The notes: a model not told the origin generated them from the letters alone. DNA of 64,000 bases from Spirosoma profusum (GCF_014699005.1 NZ_JACWZY010000012.1:1-64000), one strand, 5' to 3'. Numbered from the stretch's first letter, positions 7,923 through 17,653 are shown. Translations and numbers: made by a program.

Positions 7923-9110
7923 ATGAATCGCATCACTACGTATTTAATTGGTCCCGAACTGGTCTGGCTCTTGTTGTACATTTGTGCCCGTGTACTGACT
8001 AACAATAATCAGCCTCCCACGCCAGACGGAAACGCCCAACTGGAAAATCTGCAATGGTACGTTGCCCTGCTGGGTGTGTTGGTTTCATTCATTCCTTTAT
8101 TCTGGGTCAGCGACCATCTTTGGTGGTGGTTACTACGTATCGGTGTAGCCGGAATAATTGGCGTGATCGTTATTAACCTGACCCTGATTGGCGGAATCGA
8201 TTATGGAGACAGCCGGAATTCGGGAATCGGTTCAACGCTATTCCTCACCGTTCCGCTGGGCGGGTTACTCCTACTGATTGGGGTGGGTACAGTTGCTGTC
8301 GCTACGTGGTTGAAGTGGGATTTTCGACCCGTTTTAAAGTGGTCATTAATACTTGTCGGCAGTTTAACAGTAATTTTATTGTGGACGAGTTGCACTAGTA
8401 AAACAGAAAAGAAGCAAGCGAACGAAGCCTCGGCAAACGGCTCTCCATCCGACACACTTACGCATAAATGGTCTACAGAACAGTGTGAGTATGTAAGTAC
8501 GTATGATCCGGGGCGTTACACCGAATCACAATTGATTGCTACGTCTGCTCTCTGGTACGACAGCTGGTATCTTGAGTCTTTTTTCATTGCAGGTATTCCC
8601 GAAGATATACAGCAACTTAATCTCGATACGCTCCATCAGGACTATCTACGCACGAAGGAGAAATTGAAAAAACTGACCGTTGTTGATGTGCCTTACTGGA
8701 AAAAGTTGAAGGAGCAGCGACTGCAATCTATTGACTCGGAATATCAGTTGAAAATACTAGCCATTAACGCCTACAAAAATCCAGCGTTGCTACGTCAGAC
8801 CACCTACGATAAAGCGGCTGCTCCGTATGTGAATGCGCTCATTGCGGGCGATTCAACTACACTCCTGTCGGCCTGGAAACAGCTACATGAAGACCAGAAA
8901 AAGACCAGCGGATTACCTGAACAGTTAGAACGTGAGTTCAAAAAGAAATTCAACAGCCCTAATCGGGTAGCGATGGCGCAGGTAGAGTTGATGCAGGGCT
9001 GGTGGCGTTTCGTTACGCAGCGCATTCCCTACGCAACGCCAGATGCACAAATGGAAAAGGAATATAAAGCGCTATTCGTAACGACTAAAGCTATGTGTCC
9101 GGAGCCATAA
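7923..9110 (+). CDS. Membrane protein of unknown function
   Basis: A 395-residue protein that I do not recognise. The N-terminal 160 residues contain about five hydrophobic helices (roughly residues 8-24, 47-64, 69-90, 103-127, 137-156). A polar linker beginning CTSKTEKKQ leads to a soluble, helix-rich domain of about 220 residues with many Trp, Lys and Gln (for example LMQGWWRFVTQRIPY). It stands alone between a terminator and a broken gene. The start at 7923 gives a sensible first transmembrane segment. Confidence 0.6.
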   Translation: MNRITTYLIGPELVWLLLYICARVLTNNNQPPTPDGNAQLENLQWYVALLGVLVSFIPLFWVSDHLWWWLLRIGVAGIIGVIVINLTLIGGIDYGDSRNSGIGSTLFLTVPLGGLLLLIGVGTVAVATWLKWDFRPVLKWSLILVGSLTVILLWTSCTSKTEKKQANEASANGSPSDTLTHKWSTEQCEYVSTYDPGRYTESQLIATSALWYDSWYLESFFIAGIPEDIQQLNLDTLHQDYLRTKEKLKKLTVVDVPYWKKLKEQRLQSIDSEYQLKILAINAYKNPALLRQTTYDKAAAPYVNALIAGDSTTLLSAWKQLHEDQKKTSGLPEQLEREFKKKFNSPNRVAMAQVELMQGWWRFVTQRIPYATPDAQMEKEYKALFVTTKAMCPEP

Positions 9111-9114
9111 CGAA

Positions 9115-9154
9115 CCGCCATTTCGCGCTAAACAAAGCGAATCGGCGGATTTTT
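9115..9154 (+). terminator. Probable Rho-independent terminator
   Basis: CCGCCATTTCGC (9115-9126) pairs with GCGAATCGGCGG (9137-9148) with two mismatches, followed directly by ATTTTTG. It starts five bases after the membrane-protein stop codon. Confidence 0.6.
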
Positions 9155-9300
9155 GTCAACCTATACAGCTTAGTATTATAAATCATTTATACAACTGAAA
9201 ATCAACCTTTTCAAAAGTAGTGTAGCTGACCTTAACAGATAAAATTATCATGTAACTTCGTGCTTTTGGGGCCCAGATATCCTCCACTCCTTTACCCGTT

Positions 9301-10105
9301 ATGATTCGTAGTTCAGTCATTTTCCAAGTGGCTTGTTTGCTGGCTATAACATGGCTGAACGCGGGAAAAACATCTGCCCAGATCAATCAACTGGCTAGCC
9401 TGTCGCCCGATGACCGGATAATCTGGCTCTGTAATAGTAACTGGGATAAAGACACCACCACGCAGGTCCAGATCGACAGCATCAGGCAACTAGCCAGACA
9501 ACTTAACGACGAACGATTATACTGGTATACGACCGTACAAAAGATTGCTATTCGGGCTACTGCTCAACGTATTGCAAAAAAAACAGTAACTGCTTATGCC
9601 AACGCTGATGCACTTATGGAAACCTCCCCTGTCGAATCCGTGCGAGGAGGCTATTATTTCATGCAGGGGCAATTTTACCTATACGAGGAAAAAAATTTCA
9701 CGAAAGCATTCCGGCTTCTTTTCAGGGTACGTAACATTTTTGAAAAGGTCGGCTATGCCAACCTACCCGATGCCGTTATTTATCTCAGCCGACTGGGCGA
9801 AGATTATTACTGGTTCGAAGATTATCGAAATGCCATTCATTACCTGGAACTAGCCGCCAAATACCCCTGCGACAGAATCCGGCAGCATGCTTCGCAATAG
9901 TTCTATTGTCAGAATACGCTCGGAATGGCCTATCAGCGATTGAAAGAATACGCCAAAGCCGAGCAGGTGTTTCGGAACGTAATGTGCCTGGCAAAAGCGC
10001 AGAACAACATAACCTGGGTTGGTATTGGAAGCGGCAATCTGGGTAATACGTTACGTTTGCAGGGGAAACATCGAGAAGCCCTCCCCTATTTGTATCAGGA
10101 CGTAG
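9301..10105 (+). pseudogene. Broken TPR protein (in-frame stop, 3' end lost)
   Basis: The frame from ATG 9301 encodes a signal peptide (ending TSAQ) and TPR-type helical repeats, then hits TAG at 9898-9900. The same frame continues without interruption as TPR sequence: NTLGMAYQRLKEYAKAEQVF and GNLGNTLRLQGKHREALPYL are textbook TPR units. Homology is lost around 10095-10110, where the sequence becomes part of a different gene in another frame. Full-length relatives in this phylum often carry a C-terminal signalling domain, absent here. Stop readthrough is possible but the missing 3' half argues for a pseudogene. Confidence 0.75.
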
Positions 10106-11415
10106 CAAGCCAGTGGGGGCGAATACGTAGCGGTCGTAACAAATACCTGCACAAGCCTGACCTCAACGGTGTTCAGTCTCAGCATAAATGTCCCAACCGG
10201 ACGAGCGTATGTAAGGAGCGCTACTGGAACTAACGACGGCACCAGTTGGCCCAATGCCATTACCAGTCTTCAGTCGGCCCTTCAACCCGGCTGTCCGCTC
10301 CCGGAGGTTTGGGTCGCCAGGGGCGTATACAAACCGACCGCTACCACCAACCGTGCGATTAGCTTTACGATAGCTAACGGTGTGTCAGTTTACGGTGGCT
10401 TTGCGGGTAATGAAACCAGCCTGGTTGGTCGAAATCTGTCGCTTAACCCGACAGTTCTCAGTGGCGACATTGATAATGACGATACAAATACAGATGGAAA
10501 TAGCATTGCCGAAAGCATTTCGGACGTGAAGGGGAATAACAGTTCCAACGTAGTGACCGTGCTCCCTTCCGCTGTAGCTCGGCTCGATGGATTTATCATA
10601 ACAGGTGGTGTAGTCATTACTACTGGGGCCGATGATCGTGGAGCAGGGTTATATAGTCGTGGTCAAATCATGGTCGCCAATTGCCGATTCCACGGAAATA
10701 GAGGACTGAAAGGAGCAGCCATTGGTGTTTTTGGTGGTACGTTGATGTGCGTGAATACGTCTTTCTCCGGTAACCAGGCCGATAATGGCGGAGCCTTATT
10801 AACTAGTACCGGAAGCAGTACGTTGATCAACTGTACCGTGATGAATAACCACGTACTGAATGGCGGTGGGATTGGTGCAGACGCTGGCGCTAACGCTACG
10901 TTGCTCAACACTATAGTTTGGAATAATACCGCCCTAAACGCGAACTCTGTATATGGCTCACTGAACATAACATATAGTAATGTACAGAGCATAACAACGG
11001 TCATAGGCAACATCCAGCAGGATCCAATGGTCGAAAATGCAGCTCTCGGCTATTTACGACTGAAACTAGGTTCTCCAATGGTCAATATGGGCGGCCCAGC
11101 CACGACTACCAATCAGGCAGGCTTTTCTTTTCTGATCTGGCTGGCGCTCCTCGATTCAGTCGCGGACGTATCGATATCGGCGCCTATGAGTTTCAGGGGT
11201 CGGGTGGTCCTATTTTTACAACGAAAACCGGCAACTGGAACGATGCCAGTGTCTGGTCAATTGGGTTTGTGCCGCAGACAGGCGACATGATTGAAATTCA
11301 GTACAGTGTTACGTTACCAACCAGCTACGTAGCGTATTGCCAGCGCGCCAGCATGACCGCGACCGGTCGCATACGCTATGAATCGGGAGCGCGGTTATCC
11401 TTCCGTAACCTATAA
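10106..11415 (+). pseudogene. Remnant of an Ig-like / beta-helix surface protein, frameshifted
   Basis: In the frame containing 10169, residues upstream of any start read as the end of an Ig-like domain (GGEYVAVVTNTCTSLTST from about 10115), then ATGTNDGTSWPNA and VWVARGVYKPT, the opening of a parallel beta-helix 'choice-of-anchor Q' domain with repeated NCxFxGN-type rungs. At about 11120-11135 the frame shifts: the family ending DLAGAPRFSRGRIDIGAYEF continues in another phase (consistent with a one-base loss) to a stop at 11413-11415. There is no start region or signal peptide. An intact relative would be a large secreted adhesin-like protein. Confidence 0.7.
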
Positions 11416-11434
11416 ATCAAGTTCCTAAATGAGC

Positions 11435-11530
11435 ATTTTTTGTCATTCTGACGAAGGAAGAATCTTAGAGCATCCGAATTTAAGAGTGTTGGAAATTTAA
11501 GATTCTTCCTTCGTCAGAATGACAAAAAAT
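11435..11530. repeat. Palindromic intergenic repeat, GTCATNCTGA family copy 3
   Basis: Perfect 33-bp arms lie at 11435-11467 and 11498-11530 around a 30-base spacer. The arm begins ATTTTTTGTCATTCTGACGA and ends AGAATCTTA. It is the closest relative of the copy at 51692-51789, differing mainly in the middle of the arm. It lies between the beta-helix remnant and the helicase. Confidence 0.85.
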
Positions 11531-11572
11531 ACTATAGTGCATGGCTGAATCCATTCTCTACGTACCGCATTG

Positions 11573-11580
11573 TACCTTTG
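11573..11580 (+). promoter_or_regulatory. Possible -7 promoter element (TACCTTTG)
   Basis: TACCTTTG matches the Bacteroidota housekeeping -7 consensus TAnnTTTG. It ends three bases before the helicase ATG. If used, transcription would start at or inside the assigned start codon, implying a leaderless message or a slightly later start. No clear TTTG -33 element is seen at the usual spacing. Confidence 0.4.
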
Positions 11581-11583
11581 TGA

Positions 11584-13482
11584 ATGGATTATTTCAAAAA
11601 CCTGCTCCAATTACTCAAAACCGAACGGGATGAAGATCAGCGTCAATACCAGAAACTCACCGAAACTACGTCAATAGCCGAACGCCGGGCCGCTGGCCTG
11701 ACCTGGTATCCGATTGCCATTCGCGGCAACGAAATGAGCCGGGGTGATTACCTGACCGTCGAAGTGGAACGTACTACACATCAGGACATTCCGCATCAGC
11801 TTCGGTTTGGAATGCCTGCCGTTTTGTTCAGCAACCACGACCCACGTAACGACCGCGTCGAAGGCACCGTAACTCACCAGAGCGGCAACCGACTCAAGAT
11901 TACGCTACGTACCGACGAACTCCCTGACTGGTCGCGCGATGGCAAGCTGGGCGTGGAAGCCCTTTTCGACGACAATAGCTACGACGAAATGGAATCGGCG
12001 CTCAAAACGGCCAATACGTTAGGCGACAAATCTGAAAACCGGCTCATTCAAATCCTGACCGGAGAAAAAGTTGCTACGTTCCACACAGAAACATTTATGC
12101 CAACTTTCCCGAAACTGAATCCCAGTCAGGTAGCGGCTGTTGGAAAAATCCTGTCTGCCAACGAATTGGCGATTGTGCATGGCCCGCCGGGAACGGGCAA
12201 AACCACTACGTTGGTTCAGGCGATAAAAGCGCTTCATAAACAGGACAGTAAGAAAATATTGGTTGTCGCGCCCAGCAACACCGCTGTCGATTTGCTGAGC
12301 GAGAAACTGCACGATGAAGGACTGAACGTACTACGTGTCGGTAATCCGGCTCGCGTATCGGAGCGGCTGATGGCCCTGACGCTGGATCAGAAAGTGAGCG
12401 AACATCCGGCGATGAAAGAAGCCAAAAAGCTGAAAAAGCAGGCCAATGAGTTTCGCAATATGGCCCACAAATACAAGCGAAATTTTGGCAAAGCCGAACG
12501 CGACCAACGGAAAGCCCTGTTCGATGAAGCACACCGAATCATGAAGGACGTAGCAAACACCGAGCAGTACGTTATGGACGATCTGATTGCTAAAGCGCAG
12601 GTCATTACCGCTACGTTGGTGGGTGCTAATCATTACACCGTTCGTAATTTAACGTATCATACGGCAGTTATCGACGAAGCGGGTCAGGCACTGGAACCGG
12701 CCTGCTGGATTCCCATCCTGAAAGCACAAAAATTAGTTCTCGCCGGCGACCATTGCCAGCTTCCACCGACTATCAAATCGCCCGAATCGGCCCGGAATGG
12801 ACTGGCCACTACGTTGCTCGAAAAATGTGTAGCACTTCAACCAGAGGCTGTTACGTTGCTCAATGAGCAATACCGAATGCACGAGCACATCATGGGTTAC
12901 TCATCGCAGGTGTTTTATGAGAGTAAAGTGAAGGCCCACGAATCAGTAGCGCGTCATTCCCTGTTTGATGGTGATACGTCGCTGGCATTTGTCGATACGG
13001 CGGGTTGCGGATTCGAGGAAAAGCTGGAAGGTACCAGTTCGACCAATCCCGAAGAAGCGGCTTTGCTGATGAAGCATTTAACTCAACTGGTAACCAATCT
13101 GAGTACGCGCTACATCCGGGCAGACTTTCCGACTATTGCGGTTATTTCTCCCTACAAACAGCAGATCAGCATTTTGAAAGAATTGTTGCTACAAACCGCT
13201 GAACTTCAAGAATACCGAGACAAAATTTCGATAAACACCATCGACAGTTTTCAGGGGCAGGAACGTGACATTGTGTACATCTCCCTGACGCGTAGCAACA
13301 CCGAGGGCGACATTGGTTTTCTGTCGGACATTCGACGAATGAACGTAGCGATGACCCGCGCCCGCAAAAAACTAATCGTTGTGGGCGACAGTGCTACGTT
13401 GGCCAGCCTGCCGTTCTACAGCGATTTCATTACGTATTCCGAAAATCTGAATGCTTATCAGAGTGCGTGGGAATGGATGTAG
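11584..13482 (+). CDS. Superfamily 1 DNA/RNA helicase, Upf1/IGHMBP2-like
   Basis: A 632-residue cytoplasmic ATPase. An N-terminal beta-barrel-like region (about 1-165) precedes the helicase core. Walker A is G200-PPGTGKTT (K206), Walker B is D364-E365 in VIDEAGQA, motif III is AGDHCQLPPT, motif V includes INTIDSFQGQERDIV and motif VI is MNVAMTRARKKL. This is the layout of the SMBP2/Upf1 branch (SF1B, 5'-3' unwinding). Its role in bacteria is poorly known; nucleic-acid repair or RNA remodelling is likely. Single-gene unit, with a hairpin after the stop. Confidence 0.9.
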   Translation: MDYFKNLLQLLKTERDEDQRQYQKLTETTSIAERRAAGLTWYPIAIRGNEMSRGDYLTVEVERTTHQDIPHQLRFGMPAVLFSNHDPRNDRVEGTVTHQSGNRLKITLRTDELPDWSRDGKLGVEALFDDNSYDEMESALKTANTLGDKSENRLIQILTGEKVATFHTETFMPTFPKLNPSQVAAVGKILSANELAIVHGPPGTGKTTTLVQAIKALHKQDSKKILVVAPSNTAVDLLSEKLHDEGLNVLRVGNPARVSERLMALTLDQKVSEHPAMKEAKKLKKQANEFRNMAHKYKRNFGKAERDQRKALFDEAHRIMKDVANTEQYVMDDLIAKAQVITATLVGANHYTVRNLTYHTAVIDEAGQALEPACWIPILKAQKLVLAGDHCQLPPTIKSPESARNGLATTLLEKCVALQPEAVTLLNEQYRMHEHIMGYSSQVFYESKVKAHESVARHSLFDGDTSLAFVDTAGCGFEEKLEGTSSTNPEEAALLMKHLTQLVTNLSTRYIRADFPTIAVISPYKQQISILKELLLQTAELQEYRDKISINTIDSFQGQERDIVYISLTRSNTEGDIGFLSDIRRMNVAMTRARKKLIVVGDSATLASLPFYSDFITYSENLNAYQSAWEWM

Positions 13483-13489
13483 TTTTTTT

Positions 13490-13556
13490 GCGTAGGGCAG
13501 AGGGGTAGGGGCATAGGGCACGGAATGAAACTTTTCCTTATGCCTCTGCCCTACGC
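13490..13556. repeat. Hairpin repeat, GGGCAGAGGG family copy 1
   Basis: GCGTAGGGCAGAGG (13490-13503) pairs perfectly with 13543-13556; inside the arms lies GTAGGGGCATAGGGC and a partly complementary CTTATGCC. It separates the helicase from the convergent epimerase gene. Similar GGGCAGAGGG-rich strings occur at 27191-27268 and 47047-47075. Confidence 0.7.
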
Positions 13557-13559
13557 TTG

Positions 13560-14447
13560 TCAAACCTCCGCAAGTTGCTGTTTCACCACGGCTATACCTT
13601 TGGTGGCTTCAGCGTCAAAATCGTTCCAGACGCACTCCAGCGACAAGCCGCCTTGGTACTTTATCTGTTTTAAAGCCCGGAAATACGGCCGGAAATCATC
13701 GCCCTTCACGCCTGGTGCGCTACGTGTTTCTTTTTCGGCAATGTGGCAATGCGTGATATAATCGCCATATTTCACAATTTCCTGCGGACTTTCACTTTCT
13801 TTTAGCATGTGATAAATGTCGCACTGCAACTTAAACCAGGGATTTTTAACGGCCTGAATGATTTCGACGCCATCGGCCAGGCTGTTGATGAAATTGGTTT
13901 CTCCCCGATTAAGCGGTTCTACAGCAAGCGTGACGCCATATTTTTCGGCAATTGGCGCCATTTTCTGGCAGAGGGCGATGTGCTGTGCTTTGGCCTTGTC
14001 CCGGTCAAAACCGTCGGGAATGAACCGTGAACCACCACTGCCAAAAACAATATTTTTCGAGCCACATTCCTTCGCCCGACGTAGCGCCAGGTCAGCTCGT
14101 TCTAAAATGGCTTCATGGTGAATATCCGGCCCGACGGACTTTAGTTTTCCCGGAAAAAAATAGATGTAGGAACGTACCGGAAGGCCTTCTTTTTTCAATG
14201 CCGCTTTGTTCATTTCGTATTGAGCGTCCCCCCCGGTATCTGGAATTAAAAATTTACCAACACTTTCTTCCACGAAAGAACAGCCTAACCGTTTCAGTAA
14301 ATCAGTTTTATCATACGTAGTACAAATGCCCAATGGCAGTGTGAGTCCGGCGGAAGATACGTTACTTAATGCAGACAACGTAGGCAAGGCAGCCAAAATG
14401 CTGGCCGAATATTTTATAAAATCTCTTCGTTCGATGTGATTCTGCAT
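13560..14447 (-). CDS. Sugar phosphate isomerase/epimerase (TIM barrel), Tat-exported
   Basis: The 295-residue product starts MQNHIERRDFIKYSASILAA, a twin-arginine signal of the RRDFIK type common in Bacteroidota. The mature part is a xylose-isomerase-like TIM barrel (AP endonuclease 2 superfamily), with typical metal-site strands VAVEPLNRGE, LQCDIYHM, HCHIAEKE and LSLECVWND. Exported members usually act on sugars or keto-sugars in the periplasm; the substrate is unknown. It is followed on the same strand by the helicase-side hairpin and preceded by a PhyH-family gene about 80 bp away. Confidence 0.82.
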   Translation of the reverse strand: MQNHIERRDFIKYSASILAALPTLSALSNVSSAGLTLPLGICTTYDKTDLLKRLGCSFVEESVGKFLIPDTGGDAQYEMNKAALKKEGLPVRSYIYFFPGKLKSVGPDIHHEAILERADLALRRAKECGSKNIVFGSGGSRFIPDGFDRDKAKAQHIALCQKMAPIAEKYGVTLAVEPLNRGETNFINSLADGVEIIQAVKNPWFKLQCDIYHMLKESESPQEIVKYGDYITHCHIAEKETRSAPGVKGDDFRPYFRALKQIKYQGGLSLECVWNDFDAEATKGIAVVKQQLAEV

Positions 14448-14527
14448 CTGCTTACAAACTGGCTGTATAGAATGGCCTAATAAGTTAGCAGATGCAGTTT
14501 TTTACTATACGGACTATAAATCACCAG

Positions 14528-15310
14528 CTACCTTTCCAGCGCTAACCGGATCGCTTTCTCTACGGGCGCGTACCCGTCTTTAGCCCCTTCAATTGTCAAC
14601 TCATTTCTAAGTAACAAGGGAGGCTGCGCTAAAAATCGAGGTTCTTTACCCTGATGCGCCTGAGCCGCATGAGCCAGAAAAGGGTGGCACAAATAAACCG
14701 TTCCTGCCATACCAGTTGCTGTCACTACGTTACGTTCTGGCAACCCTTCCAGTTTGTTGGCTAATCCCATAAATGATAACCCTTGTTCACCAGCTGGTGC
14801 CAATAGTCTTGCTACGTCCAGATGCGAACCAACACGAATGCGCGTAGGGGCATCCTGTTCGCTAACATCTGAAAAAAGGAACAACATCAGTAGTGCCCGG
14901 CCTTTCGAGCGCACATTAATACGCCAATCAAAATAGTTATCAGGATCTGCACCCGGAAAACTGGCATCCACATGCCAGCCCGCATCGCCGGGGTCTTCAT
15001 CCGACGGAAAACGGACTGGAAATGTGCCCATACTCATCGGCGGAATCCATCTTCCACGACCAATCAACTGATCGAATACCTGATGAAGAATTGGTGTATT
15101 AGCTGCCTGAACAAACGGTTCCTGCACATACATACCAAGTCGGACTACTGGTTTTATCCAGGTGGATGAATCATTCGGATCACAGCCTGTATCTCGCCAG
15201 AGGATGTTTCGAGCGGCCTCCGCTAACTGAGAAGGGAATGCGTTATCAATACGAATAAATCCCTTCGTTATAAATTGGTCTATTTGGTATTTTGTCAAAA
15301 TTTCTTCCAT
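14528..15310 (-). CDS. Phytanoyl-CoA dioxygenase (PhyH) family protein
   Basis: A 260-residue Fe(II)/2-oxoglutarate-dependent oxygenase. The iron-binding HxD is H113-V-D115 in GWHVDASFPG and the distal His lies in the CHPFLAHA segment (H209 or H214). R225 in KEPRFLAQP is placed to bind 2-oxoglutarate. Bacterial PhyH proteins hydroxylate many small metabolites, so no substrate is proposed. It is codirectional with the downstream Tat-exported epimerase, 80 bp away. Confidence 0.82.
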   Translation of the reverse strand: MEEILTKYQIDQFITKGFIRIDNAFPSQLAEAARNILWRDTGCDPNDSSTWIKPVVRLGMYVQEPFVQAANTPILHQVFDQLIGRGRWIPPMSMGTFPVRFPSDEDPGDAGWHVDASFPGADPDNYFDWRINVRSKGRALLMLFLFSDVSEQDAPTRIRVGSHLDVARLLAPAGEQGLSFMGLANKLEGLPERNVVTATGMAGTVYLCHPFLAHAAQAHQGKEPRFLAQPPLLLRNELTIEGAKDGYAPVEKAIRLALER

Positions 15311-15684
15311 GACTACGTAACAGGAAATGAGGTACTATACAGATTATAGGTATGCCTGAGTCAGCCGAAGGTCAGTGAGCAAGAGTCCTAATGTCGAAGC
15401 AAAAAGATGCGAATCAGGGGCTTAGCCTAATAAGCTCCTGTAAATAACCCTCGCTAAAAGCAATAGGGAAATGAGCCTAAAAAAGGCCAGATGTCAGAAA
15501 GACAGTGGAAAGAAATTTTAAAGCATTGGTGCCATCCTCATAATGACAAATGTAAAGCAAATCCCGCAAATGGTAATATTCAGCTCTCATCGTTGCTACG
15601 TAAGGGCTATCAGAGATACCGTGTAGTTTTAAATTTCTCGATAATCGAATGTATGTTACGTTTCCGCCATTCGTTTGCTTTAAT
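15311..15684. other. Intergenic region, no gene supported
   Basis: 374 bases between the divergent PhyH and truC genes. It should contain both promoters. A short open frame from 15491 has no recognisable product and overlaps truC in another frame, so I do not call it. No strong hairpin is visible. Confidence 0.5.
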
Positions 15685-16434
15685 ATGGATTCGCCTATTC
15701 TGCCAGCTACTACGTCGCTACCGTTACCTATTCTTTACCAATCATCGGATTTGGTAGCTATTAATAAACCGCACGGATTGCTCGTTCATCGGTCGCCGAT
15801 GGCTAGTGATGTCCGTGAATTTGCGGTTCAACGATTGCGCGATCAATTGGAGCAGCGCGTGTATCCGGTTCATCGGCTGGATCGAAAAACGGGCGGTGTA
15901 CTCTTGTTCTCGTTGAACGAGTCGATGAATTCGGCGATGCAAATGCTTTTTGCAGAAGGTAGGGTCCATAAAACATACGTAGCAATCGTACGCGGCTACA
16001 CACCCGATGCCATGACTATCGACTATCCACTACGTAAAGACGACGGACCAGACTCGAACGTAGTACAGGAAGCCATTACGTTCCTCAAAACGCTACAACG
16101 TACTGAGATTCCGTTCGCTTTTGGCAAACATGCTACGTCCCGCTACTCCCTGGTCGAACTTAATCCGGTAACGGGGCGTATGCATCAGTTGCGGAAACAC
16201 ATGGCGCACATCCTCCATCCCATCATTGGCGACCGCCCCCACGGCTGCAACAAGCAGAACAAACTTTTTAAGGAGCATTTCGAGATGAATACCATGCTGC
16301 TACATGCGCAACGTATTGAATTCGACCATCCTGCTACGTCGGAACGGATTGTGATACGTGCTCCCTGGCAGTCGGAGTTTGAGCGAATGATGGGAATGTT
16401 GTTTTGGGGAAACGTCAATTCAATAATTTCTTAA
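15685..16434 (+). CDS. truC: tRNA pseudouridine synthase, TruC-like
   Basis: The product (249 residues from ATG 15685) is an RluA-family pseudouridine synthase. The catalytic Asp is D66 in HRLDRKTGG. The motifs INKPHGLLVHRS near the N-terminus, PVTGRMHQLRKHMAH and IIGDRPHG are characteristic of TruC, which modifies U65 in tRNAs. A longer frame starts at 15649, but the ATG at 15685 (MDSPILPA) aligns better with the family. It is a single gene with a gap of over 450 bp downstream. Confidence 0.85.
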   Translation: MDSPILPATTSLPLPILYQSSDLVAINKPHGLLVHRSPMASDVREFAVQRLRDQLEQRVYPVHRLDRKTGGVLLFSLNESMNSAMQMLFAEGRVHKTYVAIVRGYTPDAMTIDYPLRKDDGPDSNVVQEAITFLKTLQRTEIPFAFGKHATSRYSLVELNPVTGRMHQLRKHMAHILHPIIGDRPHGCNKQNKLFKEHFEMNTMLLHAQRIEFDHPATSERIVIRAPWQSEFERMMGMLFWGNVNSIIS

Positions 16435-16897
16435 GTGCTTCGGGATCAGGCAATACGTTACGTAGATGGTCGAGCATATTAAGGCTAAGCTAATACGTTG
16501 CTGCGTCCCTTGAGTTGTAAATTTCTGGAAAGCCTATTTCCCTATTTTCTCATTCTATCAACCACCGGATTTTCGTCAGATAACCGTTCAATAAAAGGAA
16601 CTTGGTCTCTATACGTTCACCACGTATTTTTGCCGATCAAAACAGAAATGCCTGTGATCTCCCTGGTTTAGGCCCTAAGTGGCCGGGCTGCCTTTCCTGG
16701 TAGTCTTTTTTACTCCTCTATTACGAACTGCCCACGCAGACGACTATTCTGTTGCGTGCGCTTTTCATGCCGTATCTGGTTGATACGGACAAAATCTCTA
16801 TTCAATTATCCATCAACACACTCGGACCGTAGATAAAGCGGTTGCCGATTGATGTGTTGCATTTACCAAACAAGATTTCCAAAAATTCTTTCAGACA
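16435..16897. other. Intergenic region with a possible gene remnant
   Basis: 463 bases without a supported gene. On the minus strand a 20-residue frame (16415-16477, overlapping the truC end) has a coding-like C-terminal look (LDHLRNVLPDPEALKKLL) with a stop just upstream, so it may be the last piece of a deleted gene. TACGT copies continue into this region (for example 16455-16465). Nothing else was recognised. Confidence 0.4.
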
Positions 16898-17653
16898 ATG
16901 ATCACAACAATTAAAGACCAGTGGTACGAGACTTTTTTTTCTGGCCTCAACTGTGAACTGTGGGAACGAGCCGTCACACCCGAATGGACGAAACAAGAAG
17001 CTGATTTTGTAATTTCTGTGCTAAATGTCGAACCCGGCGCTACGCTTTTAGATATTCCCTGCGGATTTGGTCGGCACACCGTCGAACTGGCAAAACGGGG
17101 CTTTAGCCTGACGGGTATCGATATATCTGCCGAATTCCTCCAAACCTTGCGAGAACGAATAAACACTGAACAACTGCCAATCCAGGTCATTCATGGAAAT
17201 ATCTTAACGACCACGATTAACGATTCTTTCGATGGCGCCTACTGTTTAGGCAACAGTTTCGGGTACGTCGATTACGACGGAATGGACATGTTTGTGGAGA
17301 AAGTGGCAAACGCGCTGAAAACAGGAGCTCGCTTTGTTATCAACTCAGGCGTAGTAGCCGAAAGTATCCTGGTCAATTTCCCGAAGACAAACCGCTACGT
17401 GCTTGGCGATTTGACGATGGATATTCATAATGAATATGTTGTTGGCGAGAGCTACATGGCCACAGAACTCACGTATACTAAACCAGACCGGTCGGAGGTG
17501 CATCATTTTAAGCATTATGTGTACACGCTTTCCGAGATAAAACGGTTGCTGGCAAGGCACGGATTACAGACCATCGCCGTTTATAAGTCAATAGAAAAGC
17601 TGCCTTATCAGTTGGGTGACCAGCAGATGTATCTGGTCTCCGAAAAATCATGA
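16898..17653 (+). CDS. Class I SAM-dependent methyltransferase
   Basis: A 251-residue Rossmann-fold methyltransferase. SAM motif I is LLDIPCGFGRH (about residues 50-60), followed by the acidic end of strand 2 in LTGIDIS and the post-motif YCLGNSFGYVDYDG. The substrate cannot be told; similar proteins methylate small molecules. It stands upstream of, and in the same direction as, the Tat-exported oxidoreductase (66 bp gap), which may or may not mean a shared transcript. Confidence 0.83.
   Translation: MITTIKDQWYETFFSGLNCELWERAVTPEWTKQEADFVISVLNVEPGATLLDIPCGFGRHTVELAKRGFSLTGIDISAEFLQTLRERINTEQLPIQVIHGNILTTTINDSFDGAYCLGNSFGYVDYDGMDMFVEKVANALKTGARFVINSGVVAESILVNFPKTNRYVLGDLTMDIHNEYVVGESYMATELTYTKPDRSEVHHFKHYVYTLSEIKRLLARHGLQTIAVYKSIEKLPYQLGDQQMYLVSEKS

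Noticed and set aside
15491-15757. Open frame upstream of and overlapping truC
   Set aside because: No recognisable product, and its second half is an out-of-frame overlap with the convincing truC start region.
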